From the NCBI GenBank assembly GCA_023954595.1, contig JAGSHJ010000006.1, forward strand, positions 1 to 21,220: 21,220 bases of DNA, read 5' to 3'. Source of the DNA: Bacteriovoracaceae bacterium. Its GTDB lineage: Bacteria > Bdellovibrionota > Bacteriovoracia > Bacteriovoracales > Bacteriovoracaceae. A program made the translations under genes and the position numbers. Positions 14,141 through 20,461 of the stretch are shown here, piece after piece. A model generated the notes under the pieces. That model did not search any database. It worked only from the letters and a program-made list of their open reading frames with translations, and was not told the origin of the DNA. The number at the start of each line of letters is the position of its first letter. The stretch's first letter is position 1.

Positions 14141-14604
14141 TAGAAATAATTGTCAGTTGGATCAGATTTAGGCTCTTGGGCCGTTTCAGGATGCTCAAAA
14201 TAGTATTCCTGAGGAATTTCAACCTGAGGATATGCTCCCCAAAGCTCATCAAGGTCAAAGATATCACGAGGCAGCTCTTGGAAGATGTGAATAATTACAT
14301 CACCCGCATCAAGAAGCATCCACTCACCATCAGCAACACCTTCAAGAGATAGAATCTTACCATCATGCTCTCTGAAGTTGTTTTGGATCTCATCGATCAT
14401 GGTCTTTGCTTGCATCGTATTTTGTGCAGTTGCAATGATGTTATAGTCACAAAGAGAGCTTGAATCCCCAACATCATAGATCTTGATGTTGACGCCCTTA
14501 TAGTTGGCTATGATCCAAGCAGCAGCAAGTGCCATCTTCTTGGTTTGCTCATCTTTTTGATTAAAAATTTTGTTAACTTCTTTAGCGACAAATTCGTTTG
14601 CCAT
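14140..14604 (-). CDS. rsfS: Ribosomal silencing factor RsfS (Iojap/YbeB)
   Basis: A 154-residue protein that binds ribosomal protein L14 and blocks subunit joining when nutrients are low. The Iojap core is seen in KKMALAAAWIIANYKGVNIKIYDV (22-45), CDYNIIATAQNTMQAKTMIDEI (52-73) and GVADGEWMLLDAGDVIIHIF (89-108), ending in ELWGAYPQV. It is longer than the usual 105-120 residues because of an acidic, proline-containing tail of about 30 residues (EIPQEYYFEHPETAQEPKSD). GGAG lies about 6 nt before the ATG. It is followed by rlmH with a one-base overlap, a very common pairing in bacteria. Confidence 0.94.
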   Translation of the reverse strand: MANEFVAKEVNKIFNQKDEQTKKMALAAAWIIANYKGVNIKIYDVGDSSSLCDYNIIATAQNTMQAKTMIDEIQNNFREHDGKILSLEGVADGEWMLLDAGDVIIHIFQELPRDIFDLDELWGAYPQVEIPQEYYFEHPETAQEPKSDPTDNYF

Positions 14605-14620
14605 GCGTACTCCCGAGGGT

Positions 14621-15622
14621 TTAATTAGCTTTTGTCTTTAGCATAAGTCTTTTTAAAAGATCAAGGTTCCTTCCAGATACTGAAGAAATAGGTAGGACTC
14701 TTTTATCTAGAGTCTCTTCCATTGTTTTTTGAAATCTGGATATTTCCTCTTCAGTCATAGCGTCGATTTTTGTTAGACAAACAATTTCAACTTTATGGCC
14801 TAGCTCTTCTTTGTATTTAAGAAGCTCATCTTTTACCGTGGCATAATCCTCTAGTGCCTCATAAGGCTCTAGAAGCATAGAACAATCCACCAAATGTACT
14901 AAAGCACTAGTTCTTTCGATATGTTTTAGAAATTGAATCCCCAGACCTTTTCCTTCACTGGCCTTTTCAATAAGACCTGGAATGTCTGCAACAACTAAGC
15001 TGTTTTCATCATCTACTTTAACAACACCAAGATTAGGAGTCAGAGTAGTGAAGGGATAATCTGCAATTTTTGGCTTGGCCGATGAAATTGATGAAATCAA
15101 TGTCGACTTTCCGGCATTTGGAAGCCCAATCAAAGCAATGTCTGCAATTAGTTTAAGTTCAAGTTTAAGTGGAAGATAAATACCTGCTTCACCTTCTTGA
15201 GCAAATCTTGGTGCCTGGTTTGTTGACGACTTAAAGAAAGCATTACCTAGACCACCACGGCCACCTTGAGCGATAAGTTGTTTTTGATCATGCTCAACGA
15301 TGTCAAAAAGAAGCTCTCCCGTCTCTTGATGGTAAATCAAAGTCCCAACAGGAACTTTTAGAACCATGTCTTCTCCGGTAGCTCCATCCATTTGTGAGCC
15401 TTTACCGTTTTCACCGTCTTGAGCATCGTAGTGCTTTCTTCCACGGTAGTTCATTAGAGTGTTTATATTTTCGTCTCCGATAACATAAACATTTCCGCCC
15501 TTACCGCCGTTGCCGCCATCGGGTCCGCCGAATGCGACGTACTTTTCTCGACGAAAGTGAACAACACCGTTGCCACCTTTGCCAGAAGTAACTTCAATTT
15601 TTACTTCATCAATGAACTTCAT
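14621..15622 (-). CDS. obg: Ribosome-assembly GTPase Obg/CgtA
   Basis: A 333-residue GTPase that binds the 50S precursor and links assembly to growth state. It has the glycine-rich Obg fold at 1-158 (GGNGVVHFRREKYVAFGGPD, GGNGGKGGNV, GGRGGLGN), then a TRAFAC G domain: P-loop GLPNAGKST (166-174), switch region YPFTTLTPNLGVV (189-201), DIPGLI (213-218), TKID (284-287) and SSVSG (313-317). It ends soon after the G domain, so it lacks the OCT/TGS-like C-terminal domain found in some Obg proteins, as is usual in many Gram-negatives. GAGGTT lies 10-12 nt before the start. The gene begins only 16 bp after the T-run of a strong terminator, so it depends on read-through from rplU-rpmA or on an unseen promoter. 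Confidence 0.96.
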   Translation of the reverse strand: MKFIDEVKIEVTSGKGGNGVVHFRREKYVAFGGPDGGNGGKGGNVYVIGDENINTLMNYRGRKHYDAQDGENGKGSQMDGATGEDMVLKVPVGTLIYHQETGELLFDIVEHDQKQLIAQGGRGGLGNAFFKSSTNQAPRFAQEGEAGIYLPLKLELKLIADIALIGLPNAGKSTLISSISSAKPKIADYPFTTLTPNLGVVKVDDENSLVVADIPGLIEKASEGKGLGIQFLKHIERTSALVHLVDCSMLLEPYEALEDYATVKDELLKYKEELGHKVEIVCLTKIDAMTEEEISRFQKTMEETLDKRVLPISSVSGRNLDLLKRLMLKTKAN

Positions 15623-15638
15623 CTTTGGTTTAACCTCT

Positions 15639-15666
15639 AAAAAAAAGGGAGTCTTTCGACTCCCTT
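15639..15666 (-). terminator. Strong intrinsic terminator between rpmA and obg
   Basis: Read on the minus strand: AAGGGAGTC-GAAA-GACTCCCTT followed by TTTTTT. The stem is a perfect 9 bp with a stable GAAA tetraloop, and the T-run extends to 8. It would end most rplU-rpmA transcripts, setting ribosomal protein mRNA above that of obg and the genes behind it. Confidence 0.85.
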
Positions 15667-15672
15667 ATATAA

Positions 15673-15690
15673 AAAAACAAATTTGTTTTT
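15673..15690. repeat. 18-bp A/T palindrome after rpmA
   Basis: AAAAACAAATTTGTTTTT is a perfect palindrome with no loop, 3 bp beyond the rpmA stop and just before the GC-rich terminator. It may be chance in A/T-rich DNA, an additional RNA 3' structure, or a DNA-bending site. Confidence 0.4.
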
Positions 15691-15693
15691 AAA

Positions 15694-15948
15694 TTATGCT
15701 GAAACTACAGAAACTTGCTTAATTTTCTTCGTGTAGTGAGAAAATTGAACTTTTCCTTCAGTCATTGCGTATAGGGTGAAATCGCGACCCATTTTAACGC
15801 CTACGCCAGCGTGAAATTTAGTTCCTTTCTGACGAACAATGATGTTCCCAGTTTGAACAGTTTCTCCACCGTATTTCTTAACCCCTCTCATCTTTGGGTT
15901 AGAATCACGGCCGTTACTAGTACTACCACCTGATTTTTTGTGAGCCAT
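15694..15948 (-). CDS. rpmA: 50S ribosomal protein L27
   Basis: An 84-residue protein located at the peptidyl-transferase centre of the large subunit. The N-terminus MAHKKSGGSTSNGRDSNPK directly matches the mature L27 end, with no cleavable extension of the Firmicutes type. GNIIVRQKGTKFHAG follows. AGGAGA lies 7 nt before the ATG. It follows rplU by 25 bp, as in nearly all bacteria. Confidence 0.97.
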   Translation of the reverse strand: MAHKKSGGSTSNGRDSNPKMRGVKKYGGETVQTGNIIVRQKGTKFHAGVGVKMGRDFTLYAMTEGKVQFSHYTKKIKQVSVVSA

Positions 15949-15973
15949 ATATTTCTCCTAAACTATTTTTAAA

Positions 15974-16279
15974 TTAAGCTTTTACTTCTGTAATTTTTAG
16001 AGCTGTAAAGTATTGTCTGTGACCATTTTTAGTTTGGTACTTACCAGGCTTTCTTTTAAGAACGATAACTTTTCTTGCTCTGCCTTGTTTAATAACTTCA
16101 GCAACTACTTTAGCACCTGCAACTACTGGAGTTCCAACCTTAGGAGCATCTCCACCGATGAATAGAACTTGATCAAGCTCTACAGTAGTTCCAACTTCTT
16201 CTTCCATTTTTTGAACATCAATGATGTCACCGGCCTTAACTTTATATTGGTGGCCTTTAATTTCAACGATTCCGTACAT
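15974..16279 (-). CDS. rplU: 50S ribosomal protein L21
   Basis: A 101-residue 23S rRNA-binding protein. The N-terminus MYGIVEIKGHQYKVKAGD and the tail KRKPGKYQTKNGHRQYFTAL are typical of L21. The usual K-x-H-RQ region of the family is present in NGHRQY. AAGGAG lies about 6 nt before the ATG. It is the first gene of the long minus-strand unit. Confidence 0.96.
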   Translation of the reverse strand: MYGIVEIKGHQYKVKAGDIIDVQKMEEEVGTTVELDQVLFIGGDAPKVGTPVVAGAKVVAEVIKQGRARKVIVLKRKPGKYQTKNGHRQYFTALKITEVKA

Positions 16280-16297
16280 ATTAACTCCTTATGCATG

Positions 16298-16332
16298 GTT
16301 AGGGGAGGAAAGTGCCTTCTTTTTACCCTAAC
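16298..16332 (-). promoter_or_regulatory. Hairpin in the rplU leader, candidate ribosomal-protein autoregulatory element
   Basis: Arms GTTAGGG and CCCTAAC (7 bp) enclose 21 nt in the predicted 5' leader of rplU, starting 19 nt upstream of the start codon and 8 nt from its ribosome site. Ribosomal protein leaders often carry such structures bound by their product. No known L21 leader motif was matched here. Confidence 0.35.
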
Positions 16333-16355
16333 TTATGGCGTAATTTGAAACTACA

Positions 16356-16384
16356 CTTTTATGGCGCCAAAGGATATTTGTCAA
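16356..16384 (-). promoter_or_regulatory. Promoter of the rplU-rpmA-obg unit
   Basis: On the minus strand a perfect TTGACA (from 16384) is followed after 17 nt by TAAAAG (ending 16356, 4 of 6). It predicts a leader of about 70 nt. The perfect -35 fits a strong ribosomal protein promoter. Confidence 0.65.
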
Positions 16385-16463
16385 TATAATTTATTAAAAT
16401 GCGCGTACTTGACCGCGCGTCATGAAATATCTTGAAAGACCTAGCTAAATGCTCGGAATTAAA

Positions 16464-16490
16464 CCTTAAATTTTATTAAGGAGTCCTTAA
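16464..16490. repeat. Overlapping dyads built from CCTTAA, candidate operator
   Basis: CCTTAA (16464-16469) pairs with TTAAGG (16476-16481), and TTAAGGA-G-TCCTTAA (16476-16490) is a perfect 15-nt dyad sharing the middle arm. The three alternating arms could form two mutually exclusive hairpins or one repressor site. They lie 68-95 bp before the gene at 16559. The 279-bp gap 16280-16558 otherwise holds the rplU promoter and leader, a GCGCG/CGCGC short dyad near 16400-16420, and no ORF. Confidence 0.4.
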
Positions 16491-16558
16491 ACACCTAAAG
16501 TGAAATGCTCTGATTGTCGATCTGTACTATAGAAGAACAAGTTTAAAGCGAGAGGATT

Positions 16559-17359
16559 ATGAGCGAGCAAAAACCAGCATACTATCAATTTCAAAAAGAA
16601 ATGCAATATCAAGTGTTTGCAAGATTTGAGGACACAGGCCTTGAAAGCGAGATGATCCAGACAATGGAGGCCTTAGGGTTTTCAAAGGTGGACGATGATA
16701 AGCTTAAAGAAATTGAGTTTAGTCGATCTGAAACCAGAATTTTAAAAATATCCAAAGCATCTATAAAAGTGTCACAGCAAATTCGTGGCATCTCTAACGG
16801 AATGGACAAGTATGGCCCTGAGAGTATTAGCTCTCAAGGTGGATATGAAGTTTACCGCTATCACGGAGTAGGGATGATGATCTTTGCTCAGCAATCTAAT
16901 ACATGGGAAATGGGGCTAGTTAACCCGACTCTAAATATTGAAAAGATAAAGGTTATGCTAACGCGCTTTGTTTCTTGGGCCTTGGCACCTAAAGGTGTTG
17001 TTGGCTTTTGGGCCGTGCCGGTAGATCAAGGCTTTGTAGTAATGAAGCCTAAAGAATCTTTATTTGAAGCGGTGTTTATCGATATCGATCAAATGGCCAT
17101 GATGACTCAAGATGGAATTAAGCCAATTTGTGCTGATCTACAGATTCTAAGAGTAGATGAAACTCTAAAGAACTCTTCTAAGAGTATGAGTAAAGAGGCC
17201 TTGTTGAGCTTTCTTTGTTCAAACACCACTCACTTCTCTTACTCTGGACTACCTAATACTATGAGAGCAAAGCTTTATGAGGTTGCCTCTTTTGCAAGTG
17301 GCATGGTCTATCCAGTAGACAACTACAGGCCTAGAACCTCTCATCAAGAGATTAGTTAA
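16559..17359 (+). CDS. Conserved-looking cytoplasmic protein of unknown function
   Basis: A 266-residue protein; AGAGG lies about 4 nt before the ATG. There is no signal peptide or membrane helix. The sequence looks like a folded alpha/beta protein: a helical start, a central part with hydrophobic strands (GYEVYRYHGVGMMIFA, WALAPKGVVGFWAVPVDQGFVVM, LFEAVFIDIDQMAMM) and a helical end. I find no catalytic or binding motif I can name. It is transcribed alone, behind an upstream region rich in dyads with a loosely FliA-like promoter sequence. Its stop overlaps that of the convergent transglycosylase gene by 3 bp. Confidence 0.7.
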   Translation: MSEQKPAYYQFQKEMQYQVFARFEDTGLESEMIQTMEALGFSKVDDDKLKEIEFSRSETRILKISKASIKVSQQIRGISNGMDKYGPESISSQGGYEVYRYHGVGMMIFAQQSNTWEMGLVNPTLNIEKIKVMLTRFVSWALAPKGVVGFWAVPVDQGFVVMKPKESLFEAVFIDIDQMAMMTQDGIKPICADLQILRVDETLKNSSKSMSKEALLSFLCSNTTHFSYSGLPNTMRAKLYEVASFASGMVYPVDNYRPRTSHQEIS

Positions 17360-18072
17360 TAGTTTAGTTTGAAGTTATTGGTATAGAACAAGATTCTACT
17401 GGCGTATGCCCTACGGTTATCATCACCGTTATATAGTTCAAGTGCTTTTTGGTACATTGAATTTATGTCTTCAGAAGGATTTCCATCCTTAATATGCGCC
17501 AGATAAACTTTAAGAAGTATTGCTCCCATGTAAACACTGGTAAGTGTCTGTTCTTGAACAACTCTTTTTATGTACTGGGTGTCTTTATTCATAACACTTA
17601 AAAAGTCTTTATACCTTTGCACTCCCATACATCGTTGTAAGTTTAAGTGGAGGTACTTGGTGTTTTCAGCTCTAGTGTATTCAAGACCTCTATAACCTAA
17701 TTGATCCTTAATTTCTTTTATTCCCGCACTTGTAAGTTGAGTTAAACCAACAGCACCTGTGGGGCTCTTAGCATCTGGTTTGAAAGTCGATTCTTTATGA
17801 ATTAGTGCTGTAAGAATGATTGGATCAAGATCCAAGCAACTTGATGCTTCGACAATATTTTCTGCAAGCATGGCCGAGTAATCTCTTGCGTTTGGGTTTT
17901 GATCCTCAATATAGTTTTGAATTCTGCCCGGGTGGACCTCTTCTTTTGTGGTTATGAAAGTTTGAGAAAGACTATCAAAGGCCACAAAAAAACCACCACT
18001 AGCAAACGAGTTGGCACTTGCTAAAAAAATGAGTGCCGAGATGATGATTTGAATGAACTTATTTTTCTGCAT
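17356..18072 (-). CDS. Exported SLT-type lytic transglycosylase
   Basis: A 238-residue periplasmic enzyme cleaving the MurNAc-GlcNAc bond of peptidoglycan with formation of the 1,6-anhydro product. The signal peptide (1-25) ends in NSFA. The lysozyme-like SLT domain spans about 70-232: LDPIILTALIHKESTFKPDA holds the likely catalytic Glu94, SPTGAVGLTQLTSAGIKEI (103-121) is the GxxGLxQ motif, and ALELYNGDDNRRAYASRI (210-227) matches the AYNxG...YxxRI end of the family. There are no LysM or SH3 domains. Two cysteines (79, 148) could form a disulfide. No ribosome site is visible before the ATG at 18072. In a predatory bacterium it may serve prey-wall remodelling or self growth; sequence alone does not decide. 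Confidence 0.85.
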   Translation of the reverse strand: MQKNKFIQIIISALIFLASANSFASGGFFVAFDSLSQTFITTKEEVHPGRIQNYIEDQNPNARDYSAMLAENIVEASSCLDLDPIILTALIHKESTFKPDAKSPTGAVGLTQLTSAGIKEIKDQLGYRGLEYTRAENTKYLHLNLQRCMGVQRYKDFLSVMNKDTQYIKRVVQEQTLTSVYMGAILLKVYLAHIKDGNPSEDINSMYQKALELYNGDDNRRAYASRILFYTNNFKLNY

Positions 18073-18128
18073 GGAAATAATTTAACACTAGTAGCTTAAA
18101 TACAGATCCGTTTTTGAAATTCATTCAA

Positions 18129-18159
18129 GGGGCGTTAGTTTTTTAAACACTAAAACCCC
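18129..18159. repeat. Imperfect hairpin between the two minus-strand exported genes
   Basis: GGGG-cg-TTAGT and ACTAA-aa-CCCC form a stem with a 2x2 internal loop. It lies downstream of the gene ending at 18185 (minus strand) and could be a weak terminator, but no clean T-run follows on the minus strand; on the plus strand it is followed by GATTTTG. Confidence 0.35.
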
Positions 18160-18184
18160 GATTTTGTTAGAGATGCTTTAATAT

Positions 18185-18742
18185 CTACTTGGTAAAGGGG
18201 TTGTCCTTAAGCTGTTCTTGAATAGTCATGGCCTTGATAATTGGCGTGTAGGTCCCATAGTTGTGTTTTTCTGGATAGACAGAATAAAACACTGGGAAAC
18301 AAGTAATAGAGCATGCTCCAGAGTAGATGTGTCGCATATTGGCCTTGTTCTTCCAAACATAAACTGCCTGCTCTTCAACTCTTTTGTATTCGTCTTGTTT
18401 TTTTAGTCTATTGATTAATGACTGATGAAAAATATCGTGCAGAAAATAGGCAGGTAGCCTTGCATAGAAATCAGTGATTTCACCATTTATGACTTGAGCT
18501 AGAACTGGAAATTTATAACGAATATGGGCCACATAAAATTTATATATGGTGAATGCTCCCACCTTTTTTATGGCCTGTGCTTTCCCATGTTTTTTTTGAG
18601 CATCCACAAGCTTTTGCCCTGGCATGAAAACCTGAAGGCTATCCACACTAAAATCATAATTTGGCGGATCAACCTTCGCTTGCAAAAGTGGAGTGAATAC
18701 AAGAATTAAGGCGCTTACGAGGGCGCGGGAAAAATTGTTCAT
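18185..18742 (-). CDS. Exported protein of unknown function
   Basis: I take ATG 18742 as the start because AGGAAGG lies 5 nt upstream; an in-frame ATG at 18781 would add 13 residues with no ribosome site and spoil the signal peptide. The product has 185 residues. The signal peptide is MNNFSRALVSALILVFTPLLQA with cleavage after LQA. The mature protein has a region KLVDAQKKHGKAQAIKKVG followed by alternating strands (FTIYKFYVAHIRYKFPVLAQ, GEITDFYARLP), a helical stretch and a CSITC cysteine pair. It lies between two peptidoglycan lyase genes, but nothing in it shows wall binding. Family not recognised. Confidence 0.7.
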   Translation of the reverse strand: MNNFSRALVSALILVFTPLLQAKVDPPNYDFSVDSLQVFMPGQKLVDAQKKHGKAQAIKKVGAFTIYKFYVAHIRYKFPVLAQVINGEITDFYARLPAYFLHDIFHQSLINRLKKQDEYKRVEEQAVYVWKNKANMRHIYSGACSITCFPVFYSVYPEKHNYGTYTPIIKAMTIQEQLKDNPFTK

Positions 18743-18773
18743 TGCCCTTCCTGGAGCTTGGTTTACTGATAGA

Positions 18774-18782
18774 ATTATCACA
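18774..18782 (-). promoter_or_regulatory. Candidate extended -10 promoter for the exported protein gene
   Basis: The minus strand reads TGTGATAAT, a TGn extension plus GATAAT (5 of 6), about 32 bp upstream of ATG 18742. No good -35 is seen. Confidence 0.35.
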
Positions 18783-18843
18783 CGGATAGGGCCTTGAAAT
18801 CTAATCGTGGAATTATTTTCTAGCGTTTTTATCTGACCCTAAT

Positions 18844-18894
18844 ACCCGTGTAATACGGTATAATATAGGCAGGGTTTCCGTATAGTAAACGGGT
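18844..18894 (+). promoter_or_regulatory. TATAAT element nested in multiple CCGT/ACGG dyads upstream of the MltD-like gene
   Basis: A perfect TATAAT at 18859-18864 is framed by inverted repeats: ACCCGT (18844-18849) with ACGGGT (18889-18894), ATACGG (18853-18858) with CCGTAT (18878-18883), and the two local dyads CCGT-N5-ACGG (18846-18858) and CCGT-N7-ACGG (18878-18892). This layout suggests two copies of an operator flanking the -10, with a leader of about 110 nt to the gene at 18981. The -35 is unclear (CTGACC at 18833 would be spaced 20 nt). Confidence 0.5.
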
Positions 18895-18980
18895 GACAAA
18901 ACTGATTTATTATCCGAAAATTAATTTTTACTAAGTAATGACTATGAAGTGTCGTTTAATCAACTAGGAGAGGTTGTTTA

Positions 18981-20450
18981 ATGTTCCATAAAACCCTGAG
19001 ATTTAGCTTAATGCTTACCCTGTTCGCTTCCTGTGCCACTAGAGAAGTAGCTCAAGTGGAAACTACCGAAGTGGTCAAGGTCTCTCGTATCCAAAAAGAT
19101 CTTATTGAAAAGGATCTAAACTTTTGTGACACATGCGTGATTGGGTCTGTAGGGGATGAAGTATTAAAGTCTTCTGATAAAAAGACTTACTACCTTCATG
19201 GTGCTGAACATCTAAACCTAGATAACTTTTATTTTGATATTCCGGTTGTTTACAACAAGGCCGTTAAAAAGTGGATTCGCTATTTCACTGGCCGAGGAAA
19301 AGCAACTTATAGAAAGTACGCCGAGAGGGCCGGAAGATACGGGCCTGTATTATCTAAAATTTTAAATGACCAAGGTCTTCCAAGAGATTTAATTTTCTTA
19401 TCCATGGCGGAGAGTGGATTCGCTAACCACGCAAGGTCTTGGGCCAAAGCTGTAGGTCCTTGGCAGTTCATGCCATTTACTGGAAGAAGATATGGACTTG
19501 AAGTTGGATTCTTCCTAGATGAGAGAAGAGATCCACTTAAGGCCACTGTTGCTGCGAGTACATATCTTAGAGATCTCTACGATCGTTTTGGATCATGGGA
19601 GCTTGCGATGGCCGGCTATAATGCTGGTGAAGGTAAGATTGGAAGAGCAATTAGAAGATATAGAACTAAAAACTTCTGGAAAATCAGAAAGGGTAGATAC
19701 CTAAAGCCTGAGACTAAGAACTACGTTCCAAAAATTATGGCCTTGGCAATTATTGGTAAAAACTTAAAAGCATTTGGATTTGAAAACGTTGAATTTAAAA
19801 AAGCTCTAGATTTTCAAGAAATCGAAGTTCCAGGAAACACTGACCTCTATAAAGTCGCACAAGTGATTGGCAGTGACTTTAAAGAGATGAAAAAGTACAA
19901 CCCTGAGGTTCTGAGATGGCAGACTCCTCCAAGTAAGAAAACATATGTTCTTAGAGTGCCGGTAGGTAAAAAACAGGCCTGGAGTGATCTAGAGGACAAA
20001 AGTGTAGTTGCTGCCACTGATTACAAAGTATATCAACTAAGAGGCTATGCATCACTGCATCACGTTGGAAGAAAATTCAAGGTACCTTCAAAGGTTTTGG
20101 CACAAATCAATGATATGGATCCAAAGAAGAGATTGTTTCCAAAAACGGCGGTATATCTTCCATTTAGAGACGATCACAAGCCTAGAAAAGACAGACTATA
20201 CTCTGATCTATATGAGAAGCCTCGTAAGAGTGTCCTTAGACGCAGGGCCTATAATCGCTGGATAAAGCGTGGTAGAAGCCGTGGGGCCAAAATTGAGAAT
20301 CCAAAACAGTTTTACATCGTTAAAAAAGGTGATACTCTCTGGGACATAGCCAGAAAGACCGGTGTAAACATCAATACGATCATTCGCTCCAACTATTCAC
20401 TAGTAAAAAGAAGAATGATTCTACCCGGAGACAAACTGGCGATTAAATAA
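18981..20450 (+). CDS. MltD-like membrane-bound lytic transglycosylase with LysM repeats
   Basis: A 489-residue lipoprotein; the lipobox LFASC puts the lipidated Cys at 18. GGAGAGG precedes the ATG. The transglycosylase domain spans about 110-270: GLPRDLIFLSMAESGF with catalytic Glu144, AKAVGPWQFMPFTGRRYGL (155-173), ERRDPLKATVAASTYLRDLY (181-200) and MAGYNAGEGKIGRAI (210-224), all MltD-specific in form. After it come LysM-like units: a degenerate one at about 284-328 (GNTDLYKVAQVIGSDFKEMK ... TPPSKKTYVLRVP), a second at about 348-395 and a canonical one at 443-488 (FYIVKKGDTLWDIARKTGVN ... ILPGDKLAIK). A very basic linker (398-440) separates the last LysM. Its role is cleavage of glycan strands while anchored to the membrane and wall. 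The next gene begins 11 bp later. Confidence 0.92.
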   Translation: MFHKTLRFSLMLTLFASCATREVAQVETTEVVKVSRIQKDLIEKDLNFCDTCVIGSVGDEVLKSSDKKTYYLHGAEHLNLDNFYFDIPVVYNKAVKKWIRYFTGRGKATYRKYAERAGRYGPVLSKILNDQGLPRDLIFLSMAESGFANHARSWAKAVGPWQFMPFTGRRYGLEVGFFLDERRDPLKATVAASTYLRDLYDRFGSWELAMAGYNAGEGKIGRAIRRYRTKNFWKIRKGRYLKPETKNYVPKIMALAIIGKNLKAFGFENVEFKKALDFQEIEVPGNTDLYKVAQVIGSDFKEMKKYNPEVLRWQTPPSKKTYVLRVPVGKKQAWSDLEDKSVVAATDYKVYQLRGYASLHHVGRKFKVPSKVLAQINDMDPKKRLFPKTAVYLPFRDDHKPRKDRLYSDLYEKPRKSVLRRRAYNRWIKRGRSRGAKIENPKQFYIVKKGDTLWDIARKTGVNINTIIRSNYSLVKRRMILPGDKLAIK

Positions 20451-20461
20451 AAAGGCCATAA

